A stretch of 64,000 nucleotides of DNA, from positions 1-64,000 of the forward strand of contig SIBR01000008.1 of assembly GCA_009695065.1 (NCBI GenBank), written 5' to 3'. This stretch comes from Opitutus sp. (GTDB lineage Bacteria > Verrucomicrobiota > Verrucomicrobiae > Opitutales > Opitutaceae). This document shows, one piece after another, positions 1 through 8,714 of the stretch. The position numbers and the translations under genes were made by a program. The notes under the pieces were generated by a model. That model worked only from the letters and a program-made list of their open reading frames with translations, did not search any database and was not told the DNA's origin. Numbering within the stretch: the first letter of the stretch is position 1; each line of letters begins with the position of its first letter.

Positions 1-180
1 CTCCAATTCCTTCATGCGTTTGGCTTCGTTGACGTCGAGTTGGCCGAACTGCCGCTTCCAACGATGGAATGTCACCTCGGAGATGTTATGCTCCTTGCTC
101 ACTGCCACGATGCTCTTGCCGCCATCGGCTTCCCGCAAAATGCGGATCTGCTGTTCCGTCGTGTGGCTCTTGCCTTTCAT
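1..180 (-). CDS. IS3-family transposase OrfA, partial
   Basis: The first 60 codons of an IS3-family OrfA, starting at the ATG whose first base is 180 and running out of the window. It begins MKGKSHTTEQQIRILREAD, followed by a helix-turn-helix segment (roughly residues 8-48, with the VTFHRWKRQFG recognition-helix pattern) that matches the HTH_Tnp_1 family. OrfA binds the terminal repeats, and the DDE catalytic part (OrfB) would be translated by -1 frameshifting further left. No lesion is visible in the part present. Confidence 0.85.
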   Translation of the reverse strand, partial: MKGKSHTTEQQIRILREADGGKSIVAVSKEHNISEVTFHRWKRQFGQLDVNEAKRMKELE

Positions 181-242
181 GGTCTGGGCTCTTTTTAGGG
201 CCGCAGACTAACATTACAAGTGGCCCGGATTTCGGGGGATCA
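1..242 (-). mobile_element. IS3-family insertion sequence, 5' end only
   Basis: The outer end of an IS3-family element, cut by the window edge. Read on the minus strand, the sequence starting at position 242 begins TGATCCCCCGAAATCCGG, which resembles the TGA-C-rich terminal repeats of IS3-family elements. It is followed about 60 bases later by the start of an OrfA reading frame. The opposite terminal repeat lies outside the window, so neither the boundary nor a target duplication can be confirmed. Confidence 0.6.
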
Positions 243-306
243 CCGCAAACGCCGTCGTTTGGTCCGGTTTCGCCTCTCCGCTTCACCCAAGGGGAGAGGC
301 GTCGGC

Positions 307-873
307 CTAGAGCCCGCGATTTTGCAGAGCGAGACTCAGCTCCTGCATAAACGCCTGACCGTCGGCCGGAGTGGGGCGGTAGCCGGGCTGGCTGATCTCA
401 CTGAAGCCCGGACGGCCATATTGGTCGACAATCCACCTGCCCGTCACGCCGTCGCTGAACGTTACGGAGCCGCTCGCAAGCGCACCCGGAATGAGGTTAA
501 CTTTGTCCACCTCGATACGAACATTGCCTGCCTCCGCGGGCGAAAATTCTTCCTGGTCCTCTTCGCTTGCCGGATCGCTTTCGCCTTTGCCGAGACCCAG
601 TTTCTCCTTCGCCTTGTCGAGAAACTCTTTCTTCTCGGGTGCCGGGCGGGGGTCGGCCGGCGGAGCGGGCGGCACCTTGCTTACATCGCTGGTGTCGACC
701 TTGGGCGCGGGATCTTTCAATTCGAGATTCAGATCGTCGACGAGAAACCGGACGTCGCGGTAGGTCATCGGAAGCTGAAACTGCTCCGCGAGCTTTTTCT
801 GGACCGCCGAAAGATTGTCGCCCGCGGCGACCCAGCTGGCGACGGTTTGCTTCTGTTCTGGAGTGAGAGTCAT
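307..873 (-). CDS. Hypothetical protein, 188 aa
   Basis: Not recognised. It begins MTLTPEQKQTVASWVAAG; the first 55 residues look like a helical domain (QKKLAEQFQLPMTYRDVRFL) of the kind that may bind another macromolecule. The middle (about 55-115) is a Pro/Ala/Glu/Lys-rich linker. The C-terminal 70 residues look like a small beta-rich domain (GSVTFSDGVTGRWIVDQYGR). There is no signal peptide or membrane segment. It lies 118 bp downstream of dnaA on the same strand, so it may share the transcript. Codon use is typical of the neighbouring genes and no competing frame is credible. Confidence 0.75.
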   Translation of the reverse strand: MTLTPEQKQTVASWVAAGDNLSAVQKKLAEQFQLPMTYRDVRFLVDDLNLELKDPAPKVDTSDVSKVPPAPPADPRPAPEKKEFLDKAKEKLGLGKGESDPASEEDQEEFSPAEAGNVRIEVDKVNLIPGALASGSVTFSDGVTGRWIVDQYGRPGFSEISQPGYRPTPADGQAFMQELSLALQNRGL

Positions 874-991
874 GGAAGGAAGAGGAGGAATTGGCTCGCC
901 GGCCTGAACGCCGCACGGCGCGAAGAAGCGCCGCTTACCTTCAACCGCCAGACTCCAACTTTCAACTACCGTTTGGCGCGGGCTGGGCCGC

Positions 992-2401
992 TCACTTGGA
1001 AAGCTGCGCTTTCAGAAACTCGACGCTGCTGCGGCTGGAGGCGTCCTGCTCCATCATGTTGTCGACGGCTTTGCAGGCGTGGATCACGGTGCCGTGGTCG
1101 CGGCCCCCGAAGGTGTCGCCAATCTCCTGGAGGGAATGCTTCGTCAGCGTGCGGGCCAGATACATCGCGATCTGCCGGGGGATGGCGATGTTGTTGGGCC
1201 GGCGCTTGCTCGTCATGTCGCTGTGGCGAATCTGGTAGTGGTCGGCCACACGCTTCTGGATCGTTTCGATGGTCAGGATATTCTGCGCCTGTTCCATCAA
1301 CACGTCCTGCAACAGCCGTTCGGCGGTCGCGAGGTCGAGCGTCTTGCTCGTGAGCGACGAGTAGCTGGCGACTTTCAGCAGCGCTCCCTCTAGGCGGCGG
1401 ATGTTTTTCGTGATATGCTGCGCAATAAAATAGAGGATCGGCTCCGGCAGAATGCAGTTCAGCGTGGTCGCCTTGGTGCGGAGAATAGCCAGGCGGGTCT
1501 CCAGATCCGGGGCCTGGATGTCCGCCGGCAGACCCCACTCAAAGCGGGAAACCAGCCGCGCTTCCAGCTTCTGGATCTCACTCGCCCGGCGGTCACTGGT
1601 CAGCACCACTTGTTTGCCGGACTCGAAGAGGTCGTTAAAAGTGTGAAAAAATTCCTCTTGGATGCGCTCTTTGCCGGCCAGGAACTGTACATCATCCAGC
1701 AAGAGCACGTCGGCATGGCGGTAACGCTGCCGGAATTTCGTCAGGCTGTTTTCCTGCAGGGCCTGGATGAACTCGTTGGTGAATTTTTCCGTCGAAAGAT
1801 AAGCCACCCGGGCATCGGTATTGTGCCGGATGATGGCGTGGCCGATCGCATGCATCAAATGGGTCTTCCCTAGACCGGTTTCACCGTAGAGAAAAAGCGG
1901 ATTGTAAGCTTGGGCAGGGGCTTGCGCGACGGCGAGGGAAGCGGCGTGGGCCATCTGGTTGTTGGACCCCACGACAAAGGTCTCGAACGTATTGCGCGGA
2001 TTAAGGGTCCCCGACGCGGGTCCGCGTTCGTCATATCGCGCCGGGCGGCGGGAAGCGGTGGCGCGGGCGCGGGCCGCATTGTGCGTGGCATCGGCCCCGG
2101 TGCGGGAAGCGGGGGCGGAATGCCCCGGGGCGATACGCCCGTTCGACTCCGTTTTGCGCAGGGTTACGTTCACCATCCGGCCGGCATTAAGCCGCAACCG
2201 CTGGGTGATCAAGTCGAGGTAGTTGTCGTGAATCCAGATCGCCGCGAAATCATTCGGGACGCCCAGCGTGATCGAGTCCCCGGTGGCTTCGAGGCACACC
2301 ATGGGTTCGAACCACATCTGAAAAACATCTTCGGGGAAGAGCGACTTGAAGTCGCATTTCACCGTTTCCCAGAGACTGGGAGTGAGGGACGAGGAGGGCA
2401 T
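992..2401 (-). CDS. dnaA: Chromosomal replication initiator protein DnaA, 469 aa
   Basis: Initiator of chromosome replication: an AAA+ ATPase that binds DnaA boxes and opens oriC. Domain I (about 1-85) contains the DVFQMWFEPM segment; a variable Arg/Ala-rich linker spans about 85-135. The AAA+ domain has Walker A GETGLGKTH (173-181) and Walker B LLLDDVQF (233-240). The C-terminal domain carries the DnaA signature FGGRDHGTVIHACKAV. Length is typical of the family and the frame is intact. A 515-bp gap with a perfect DnaA box lies immediately upstream, so the gene may be autoregulated. Confidence 0.98.
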   Translation of the reverse strand: MPSSSLTPSLWETVKCDFKSLFPEDVFQMWFEPMVCLEATGDSITLGVPNDFAAIWIHDNYLDLITQRLRLNAGRMVNVTLRKTESNGRIAPGHSAPASRTGADATHNAARARATASRRPARYDERGPASGTLNPRNTFETFVVGSNNQMAHAASLAVAQAPAQAYNPLFLYGETGLGKTHLMHAIGHAIIRHNTDARVAYLSTEKFTNEFIQALQENSLTKFRQRYRHADVLLLDDVQFLAGKERIQEEFFHTFNDLFESGKQVVLTSDRRASEIQKLEARLVSRFEWGLPADIQAPDLETRLAILRTKATTLNCILPEPILYFIAQHITKNIRRLEGALLKVASYSSLTSKTLDLATAERLLQDVLMEQAQNILTIETIQKRVADHYQIRHSDMTSKRRPNNIAIPRQIAMYLARTLTKHSLQEIGDTFGGRDHGTVIHACKAVDNMMEQDASSRSSVEFLKAQLSK

Positions 2402-2422
2402 GAACGGGCGAAAAAGGCAGGT

Positions 2423-2431
2423 TTATTCACA
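2423..2431 (+). promoter_or_regulatory. DnaA box TTATTCACA
   Basis: An exact match to the consensus TTATNCACA, 22 bases upstream of the dnaA start codon. This placement suits autoregulation of dnaA or part of an origin. Confidence 0.6.
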
Positions 2432-2707
2432 CTGTGCGAACGATGCGCCTTCCGACATGTCTTTTTCACCTCATCTGTGCACTCGCGCGGCAACGAAATT
2501 CATGGTCGGCCATCGAGTTGCCTCTGGGAGACAATCGAAGAATCGTAAAGCATTGATGGCTAACGAATATTAACAGTTGCTTGCGTGGGAGCAGCGAGAC
2601 GGGGGGCAAATGACATGGGAAAAAACGATCGAACAGCTGAAGAGAACTGGACGAGGGGCGAGTAACTGCGAACCCAAAATTGATTTCAAGGCGAACTTTC
2701 CCACAAC

Positions 2708-2716
2708 TTGTTCACA
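2708..2716 (+). promoter_or_regulatory. Near-consensus DnaA box TTGTTCACA
   Basis: One mismatch from TTATNCACA, in the same orientation as the perfect box about 280 bp away, next to an A/T-rich stretch. One such match could occur by chance. Confidence 0.35.
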
Positions 2717-2916
2717 CCGGCGTGAGCATAACTTTTTCGCTTTTTTCGTTGCCACGTTCGCAGGAAGTTAGGTGAAAAAAAAGCGCGCCGCATGTTCGTA
2801 ATGTTTCCCATGTTACGCGGGCCTTAACCCGGCCTCCCAAGCCATTTGGCGGGAAGGTGGAACCGGCTGGTTCGCCGCGGCAGGGTGAGGTTTTCGAATA
2901 CGGGCGGATTGGCCGC

Positions 2917-4953
2917 TCACGCGTTGGCCGGATCCGGGTCGGTCCATTTCCCGTGCTCCTTGATGAGCGCGATCAGTCGCGCGTCGGCCTCCGCCTGCGG
3001 GATGTTGTATTGGACGCAGGTCCGGCCAGCGTAGAGATTGATTTTTCCCGGGGCGCCACCGACGTAACCGAAATCAGCATCCGCCATTTCGCCCGGGCCA
3101 TTGACGATGCACCCCATGATCGCGAGCTTTACCCCCTTGAGGTGTCCGGTCTGGGCGCGGATCCGTTGTGTCGTGGTCTGCAAGTCGAAGAGCGTGCGTC
3201 CGCAACTTGGGCAGGCCACGAACTCGGTTTTGGAAATTCGCGCGCCGGCGCCTTGCAGAACGTTGTAAGCGAGCTTGGTCGCGCGAACCGGATCCGCTTC
3301 GGTTTCGATACTGATGAAATCGCCGAGCCCGTCGCACAGCAAGCTACCGCTGAGGAACGAGGCCTCGAGCAGTTTCGAAAGAAAGCTTTGGTCGCCGTGG
3401 ATCTTCGTGCCGGCGGTGTTGCGAATCCAAAGAGGGATGTGCGATCCGATTTCGTCGAGGCCCGCGGCAAGCGCACGATAGCAGCCGACCGCATGCGCGG
3501 GGCGATCGACGGCGGTCGCGCCGGATAGCGTGACGATCAAATGGGCGTCGCCCAAGGCGCGCAACGTATCGCCCAGGACAGGAAAATCGGCGGGCTCGAC
3601 TCCCACCGCGAGAAAGTGCCGGTGGCGGCGAACCAGCGTGGCGAACGCGCCGAGGTGGTCTGCTTCGCCGGCCGCAAACGAGCGCACCAACAGTAGCCGG
3701 TACGGACTCATGGCCAGCAAGGGTTGCAGGAGGTCGGGCGTGAGCCCGGGCGAGAGATCGAGCGCAAGGAACGCCGCCGGCAGTGGCGTCCGCGCGGCGA
3801 ATTCACAGAGCGACGCGAGATCGCCCGGCGAGGTGATTGGCACGAGCAGGCCCTCCGCGGGCGTTTCCTTGAGCGACTTCGCGGCGAGTTGGGTGACCGC
3901 CTCGGGCAGAACCGACGCCGCGGCAATCCGCACGATCACCCGCGGTGGTTGCTCCGGGCCGACGGTCACCTGTTCACCAAGCGTCAGCGGCGCGGGCTCG
4001 CGTTTCGCAAAGTGATAGGGATCGATGCGGTCGATCGCGGGTTCGCTCGGCCGGGCGTGGGTGGGGCCCCAGAGCGACATGGCTTTCTCCGCGATCGCGC
4101 GGGCGACGGGAATTTCGTAAACGCTGTCTTCGGTCAGCGACACGCGGATTGTGTCACCAAGACCATCGAGCAGGAGCGATCCGATGCCGATCGCGCTTTT
4201 GATGCGGCCATCTTCCCCGTCCCCGGCCTCGGTGACGCCGAGATGCAGCGGATAATGCATGTCCTCCTGCGCCATCCGTTGCACGAGCAGGCGGTAGGCT
4301 TGGATCATGACCTTCGGATTCGACGCCTTCATGGACAGCACGATTTGCCGGTAGCGGTGCGATTCGGCGATGCGGAGAAACTCCAACGCGCTTTCCACCA
4401 TGCCGAGCGGCGTGTCGCCGTAGCGGTTCATGATGCGGTCACTCAATGACCCGTGGTTGGTGCCGATGCGCATCGCGCGGCTCAGTTCCCGGCAGCGTTT
4501 CACCAGCGGAGAAAACGCGTCATGCAACCGCTGCAACTCGCGCTCGTAGTCGGCCGTGGAATATTCACGGACGGTGAATTTCTTTTTGTCCGCGTAATTG
4601 CCGGGGTTGACGCGGATTTTTTCCACGTGCTCGACCGCCTCCATGGCGGCGTTCGGAAGAAAATGAATGTCAGCGACGAGCGGGACGTGGGCGAAGCCGG
4701 CGGCGCTGAATTGGGCGCGGATCGCCTGGAGGCATTTCGCCGCGGCGACATTCGGTGCGGTGACCCGGACGATCTCGCAGCCGACCTCGGCAAGGGCGAT
4801 CGACTGTTGCACGGTCGCCGCAATGTCTTGCGTGTCGCTCGTGGTCATCGATTGCAGTCGGATCGGATGATCAGCGCCGACGCCGACACCACCGATCATC
4901 ACTTCGAGGGTGCGACGGCGAAGAGTTTGAAGGCGGGAGGCGCAGTAGGACAT
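2917..4953 (-). CDS. ispG: 4-hydroxy-3-methylbut-2-enyl diphosphate synthase (IspG/GcpE), long form, 678 aa
   Basis: Penultimate step of the MEP isoprenoid pathway: reductive ring opening of MEcPP to HMBPP by a [4Fe-4S] enzyme. The open frame continues upstream to 5385, but homology starts at MSYCASRLQTLRRRTLEV, so the ATG at 4953 is chosen. The N-terminal TIM barrel runs to about residue 300 (PIRLQSMTTSDTQD, LVADIHF, RVNPGNY). A long insert of about 250 residues separates it from the C-terminal Fe-S domain, which has ACPSCGRT and GCIVNGPGE supplying the cluster cysteines. The long form is known from chlamydiae, plants and related bacteria. It is grouped with dxr in the same pathway. Confidence 0.95.
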   Translation of the reverse strand: MSYCASRLQTLRRRTLEVMIGGVGVGADHPIRLQSMTTSDTQDIAATVQQSIALAEVGCEIVRVTAPNVAAAKCLQAIRAQFSAAGFAHVPLVADIHFLPNAAMEAVEHVEKIRVNPGNYADKKKFTVREYSTADYERELQRLHDAFSPLVKRCRELSRAMRIGTNHGSLSDRIMNRYGDTPLGMVESALEFLRIAESHRYRQIVLSMKASNPKVMIQAYRLLVQRMAQEDMHYPLHLGVTEAGDGEDGRIKSAIGIGSLLLDGLGDTIRVSLTEDSVYEIPVARAIAEKAMSLWGPTHARPSEPAIDRIDPYHFAKREPAPLTLGEQVTVGPEQPPRVIVRIAAASVLPEAVTQLAAKSLKETPAEGLLVPITSPGDLASLCEFAARTPLPAAFLALDLSPGLTPDLLQPLLAMSPYRLLLVRSFAAGEADHLGAFATLVRRHRHFLAVGVEPADFPVLGDTLRALGDAHLIVTLSGATAVDRPAHAVGCYRALAAGLDEIGSHIPLWIRNTAGTKIHGDQSFLSKLLEASFLSGSLLCDGLGDFISIETEADPVRATKLAYNVLQGAGARISKTEFVACPSCGRTLFDLQTTTQRIRAQTGHLKGVKLAIMGCIVNGPGEMADADFGYVGGAPGKINLYAGRTCVQYNIPQAEADARLIALIKEHGKWTDPDPANA

Positions 4954-5096
4954 GGAGCGATTGCGCCCAAAGACAGATGCCGGGGAGCGAATGGCAAACA
5001 CACTTTGACGGGCGTGATCCGGCGCGGGCGCCCTCCGGCCGCTGCGACGGTTGATCGCCGGGCCCTGTGCCGAATGGCTCGGGAAGCGCGCTCCGG

Positions 5097-6557
5097 TCAG
5101 GGTTTGGCCGGCGCTGGTTGAACCCGGGCGGGGGCGGCGGCTTCGGCGCGGTCGGCACGAACCTCCCGTGCCCAGCGTCGCAGGTCTCCGTAAACGGTCA
5201 CATAAACGAACATCAGCATGAAAAGCACCATGAACACACTCTGCGTCGTGACGATGAAGTTGACCGGAAGCGGCTTGCCGCGCAGCCGGGCGACGGTTGC
5301 GAACACCATCTGGCCGCCATCGAGCACCGGGATCGGCAACAAGTTGAAAATGGCCAGGCTGACGTTGAGAAGGATCGTAAACCACAGCACCCGCCGAAAG
5401 TCCCAGAGGGCCTGACGGTGCAGTTCCCGGGCGATCCCGATCGGTCCACTCAGTTTCGACGGGCCGATGTCGGAAGTCGGGCTGAGCAAGGCATCCAAGA
5501 GGCGGAACGTGCCGGCGACGTTCTCGGCGATCTGGGTGAAGGGATTGGGGTGAATGATGATGACGTTGTCGCGGTAACGCACACCGATGCGCGCGACCTG
5601 CTTTTTCGTGCGCTCATCGATTTCAACGCGCGGCTGAATGGGGAGATCGACCCGCACGTTGCCGCGCTGCAGAGAAAACACCACGGTCCGCGCGGAATTT
5701 TTCGCGATATATTCACTGACCGACGAGCGCTGAAACATCGGATGACCATCCACCGCCATGATGTGGTCGCCGGGCTGAATACCGGCCGCCGCCGCCGGAG
5801 ATCCCGGGATGGTCGCGTCGACCGTCAGATCCTCGGCCGGTTCAATGCCGGCGGTGCGGACGCGTTCGTCGCCGACGAGCCGGGGATAGACCGTCAGGTC
5901 CAGCGTCTTGCCCGCGCGATCGATCGTGAAAACTGACTTTCGCCGGCCATCATCGGTGCGTTGTTTGCCTAGGAAAACCCCGGTGATGATGTCTTCAAAG
6001 TTGGTAACCCGCCGGCCATCGATCGACAGGACGACGTCGCCGACTTCGAGGCCGCCTTCGACTGCCGGACTGGGCGCGATGGTGCCGTCCGAGAGCTTGA
6101 TCGTCGGGGCGAGGCTGCCGATCCGCGTGGTGGCAAGGTCCGACAGGGTCGGCTGGCCAATCAGCCAGACAACGCACGCGAGAGCGAAGGCAAACAGGAT
6201 GTTAAACGTGGCGCCGGCGACGAATACGATCATCTTGGTCGCATAGCTGACGGGGGGCAGTTTCGCGGCGTCCGCCGACGCCTCGCCCTCGATGGCGCCG
6301 AGATCGGCCAGTTGCGGCAGGAGCACGTAGCCACCCAACGGAAACCAGGCGATGCGATAGTCTACACCGTCCCGGCCGCGCCAGGACCAAATCGGGGGGC
6401 CAAATCCGATCGAAAACCGTTCAACCCGCGCGCCCCGGCGCCGGGCGGCAAGGAAATGGCCGAGCTCGTGAACGAAGATCGATCCTCCGAAAAACAGGAT
6501 GACCAGGAAAATGCCCCAAAGATTCGAGAGCAGCGAGTGGAGGAATTCGGTGGGCAC
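5097..6557 (-). CDS. rseP: RseP-type site-2 zinc metalloprotease (M50), 486 aa
   Basis: Intramembrane protease that cleaves membrane-anchored regulators such as anti-sigma factors. The zinc motif HELGH (residues 30-34) lies in the first membrane helix. Two PDZ domains follow in the periplasmic part, and the second metal/active-site segment PILDGGQMV lies in the third helix. A further membrane segment is near the C-terminus. The Pro/Ala-rich tail is variable. It lies 14 bp downstream of dxr in the common bacterial dxr-rseP arrangement, so co-transcription is likely. Its natural substrate cannot be told from sequence. Confidence 0.93.
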   Translation of the reverse strand: MPTEFLHSLLSNLWGIFLVILFFGGSIFVHELGHFLAARRRGARVERFSIGFGPPIWSWRGRDGVDYRIAWFPLGGYVLLPQLADLGAIEGEASADAAKLPPVSYATKMIVFVAGATFNILFAFALACVVWLIGQPTLSDLATTRIGSLAPTIKLSDGTIAPSPAVEGGLEVGDVVLSIDGRRVTNFEDIITGVFLGKQRTDDGRRKSVFTIDRAGKTLDLTVYPRLVGDERVRTAGIEPAEDLTVDATIPGSPAAAAGIQPGDHIMAVDGHPMFQRSSVSEYIAKNSARTVVFSLQRGNVRVDLPIQPRVEIDERTKKQVARIGVRYRDNVIIIHPNPFTQIAENVAGTFRLLDALLSPTSDIGPSKLSGPIGIARELHRQALWDFRRVLWFTILLNVSLAIFNLLPIPVLDGGQMVFATVARLRGKPLPVNFIVTTQSVFMVLFMLMFVYVTVYGDLRRWAREVRADRAEAAAPARVQPAPAKP

Positions 6558-6571
6558 GGCAGGCGGCTAGG

Positions 6572-7762
6572 TTACGAGGAAAGTTTCCTGATCCGATCGG
6601 CGGCGGCACGGCGCGCCTCGGCGTCGACGCCGAGGACAGCCGGCAGGTCCATGGGTTCAAAGTTTTTCAGGGAAGCGAGACTGTGTTCGACCACGTCCGG
6701 AATCGCAAGGAAGGGAATTTCTCCGTCCAGAAAGGCGGCGACCGCGAGCTCGTTGGCCGCGTTATAAATCGCCGGGGCCACGCCGCCGGCCACCATGGTT
6801 TCCCGGGCCAGCCGGAGCATCGGAAACCGCACCTCGTCCACCGGCTTGAATTCGAGGCCGACCAGGCGGGTGAAATCGAGGGCCGACTCGACCCCGGGTG
6901 CCCGTTCCGGATGGAGTAATGCATGTTGAATTGGGAAAGTCATCGACGGTGGCGAAAGCTGCGCGAGCATCGCGCCGTCCACAAACTCGACGAGGCAATG
7001 CACGATGCTTTGGGGGTGTAAAACCGCGGTGCATTGGCCCGGCTGGAGCCCGAACAGCCACTGCGCTTCGATGAGTTCGAGCCCCTTGTTGGCCAGGGTG
7101 GCCGAGTCGACGGTGATCTTTGGCCCCATGCCCCAGTTCGGATGCTTGGTCGCATCCTGCGGCGTTACCTTTGCCAGTGCCTCCACCGGCCAGTCGCGGA
7201 ATGCGCCACCGCTCGCGGTCAGCACGATCCGGCGCACCCCGGCCTGCGGATGACCCTGCAGGCATTGGAAAACCGCATTGTGTTCGCTGTCGATCGGCAG
7301 GATCCGGGCATGATGCTGGCGTGCGGCCGCCATGACGAATTTGCCGGCGAGCACCAGGACCTCCTTGGAAGCCAGCGCGAGGTCCTTGCCGGCGCCAAGG
7401 GCGGCGAGGGCGGGTTCGAGTCCGGTCGTTCCGACCACGGCAACCAGAACGATGTCGGCCGCGGGCAACCGGGCGAGTTCGACCAGGCCGTCGAGTCCGC
7501 CCAGCAGCTGCGTACCCGCCGGGAAAGCGGAGGTATTGGTCTGCGCCGCCTGGAAGCTGGCGGCATCGAAGATCCCAACATTTCGCACGCCAAACTGATG
7601 GGCGATGGTCGCGAGTTTCTGCCAGTTGGCGCGGGCGGCGATGCCCACGAGTTCGAGGCGATCACGATGCGCGGCGAGGACCCGCAGGGTGTTTTCGCCA
7701 ATAGAGCCCGTCGCCCCGAGGAGGACGACGCGTTTGCGCGGAGATGAGGAGGAAGCAGCCAC
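6572..7762 (-). CDS. dxr: 1-deoxy-D-xylulose 5-phosphate reductoisomerase, 396 aa
   Basis: Converts DXP to MEP with NADPH, the committed step of the MEP pathway. The NADPH-binding motif GATGSIG is at residues 16-22. The metal/substrate segment PIDSEHNAVFQCLQG, the GMGPKITVDSATLANKGLE stretch and the PQSIVHCLVEF motif are all present. Length is standard. It lies between cdsA and rseP in the same direction, an arrangement common in bacteria. Confidence 0.96.
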   Translation of the reverse strand: MAASSSSPRKRVVLLGATGSIGENTLRVLAAHRDRLELVGIAARANWQKLATIAHQFGVRNVGIFDAASFQAAQTNTSAFPAGTQLLGGLDGLVELARLPAADIVLVAVVGTTGLEPALAALGAGKDLALASKEVLVLAGKFVMAAARQHHARILPIDSEHNAVFQCLQGHPQAGVRRIVLTASGGAFRDWPVEALAKVTPQDATKHPNWGMGPKITVDSATLANKGLELIEAQWLFGLQPGQCTAVLHPQSIVHCLVEFVDGAMLAQLSPPSMTFPIQHALLHPERAPGVESALDFTRLVGLEFKPVDEVRFPMLRLARETMVAGGVAPAIYNAANELAVAAFLDGEIPFLAIPDVVEHSLASLKNFEPMDLPAVLGVDAEARRAAADRIRKLSS

Positions 7763-7877
7763 GAAAGCGGGCGGTTATGCCGGATGGGAGGCGCGTTTCG
7801 CAAGCGTGCTTTCGCCAGCGGCCCAATCTTCCTCTACCGCCGATTGCGTGCGCGCAGTAGGTGGTCATTCCTCGCAA

Positions 7878-8708
7878 TCAGGGCAGTCCGGAGAACAAGT
7901 AACCCAATGGCGCCGTCAGAATGAGGCTGTCGCTCATGTCGAAGAAGCCGCCCATGCCGGGGATGATGGCCCCGGAATCCTTGATGTTGGCGCGGCGTTT
8001 GATCACCGATTCGACTAGGTCGGCGACGATCCCCAGTACGGCGATCGGCGCGGCCATGAGCCCCGCCACGAGCGGGGTCATGTGCGCCGGGAAGATGCCG
8101 CGGGCGAGCCAGGCAATCAATGCCCCCACGGCCATCGCGAGCACGATTCCTCCGCACGCTCCTTCCCAAGTTTTTTTCGGGCTGATCTGGGGCGACATTT
8201 TGTGGCGGCCGATGGCCAGGCCCGTGAGCAGCGCGCCCATATCGCAAAACTTGGTGGCCGCCACGACCCAAAGGCACAGCAGCAGGCGGCCGGTTGCGGA
8301 GACGGTATCGCCCGGCAGGGGCGTCGCGATCCGCACGAAATACTGGAGCATCAACGAAACGTAAACGAGGCCGAACAGGGTGGAGCTGAGCGACTCGACG
8401 CGCGTCTCCGGCGTGCGTTCGCCCAGCAGGCGGATGGCAAACACCACCGTGGCGAGGGCGAGAACCAGATGCGCGGGCTGGTGAAGTCTCGCCTCGAGCC
8501 AGGGGGCGATGGTGATCAATCCGCCGCAAAGCGTGCCGAGCTTTTCGAACGGCGTGTAGCCGCAGGCGTGCATCAACCGGTAGAATTCACGCAACGTGAA
8601 CATCGACACGAGCGTGGTGAGCGCGAGCGCGCCGTTGGTGCCGAAAAACCACAACGCGGTGCCGACGATGGCCCAGAGCAGGACCGTGCTGAAGATACGC
8701 TTGCCCAC
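7878..8708 (-). CDS. cdsA: Phosphatidate cytidylyltransferase (CDP-diglyceride synthase), 276 aa
   Basis: Makes CDP-diacylglycerol from phosphatidate and CTP for phospholipid synthesis. It is an integral membrane protein with about seven or eight hydrophobic segments. The C-terminal signature reads KRRANIKDSGAIIPGMGGFF followed by DMSDSLI. The Lys-Asp and final Asp of the CdsA signature are kept, while the usual PGHGG..DR..D has Met for His and Met for Arg, as in chlamydial CdsA proteins. It starts 6 bp after the uppS stop, so the two are probably co-translated. Confidence 0.93.
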   Translation of the reverse strand: MGKRIFSTVLLWAIVGTALWFFGTNGALALTTLVSMFTLREFYRLMHACGYTPFEKLGTLCGGLITIAPWLEARLHQPAHLVLALATVVFAIRLLGERTPETRVESLSSTLFGLVYVSLMLQYFVRIATPLPGDTVSATGRLLLCLWVVAATKFCDMGALLTGLAIGRHKMSPQISPKKTWEGACGGIVLAMAVGALIAWLARGIFPAHMTPLVAGLMAAPIAVLGIVADLVESVIKRRANIKDSGAIIPGMGGFFDMSDSLILTAPLGYLFSGLP

Positions 8709-8714
8709 GGCGTC

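Larger units (their letters stand above)
2402..2916. other. 515-bp non-coding region upstream of dnaA; possible origin or autoregulatory region
   Basis: No credible gene lies here. The stretch is clearly more A+T-rich than its surroundings, with runs of A and T around 2610-2790. It contains one perfect DnaA box (2423-2431) and a one-mismatch box (2708-2716). It separates two minus-strand genes, so it must hold the dnaA promoter. Whether it is oriC cannot be decided from sequence alone: only two boxes were seen, no clear 13-mer array is present, and dnaA is not always next to the origin in this phylum. Confidence 0.5.

Noticed and set aside
220..1353. Long plus-strand open frame opposite the hypothetical gene and dnaA
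   Set aside because: It is an antisense shadow of two real genes, with no recognisable domain. High G+C content makes such frames common throughout the window.
4954..5385. N-terminal extension of IspG to 5385
   Set aside because: It overlaps rseP and has no IspG-like sequence; the family start is at 4953.
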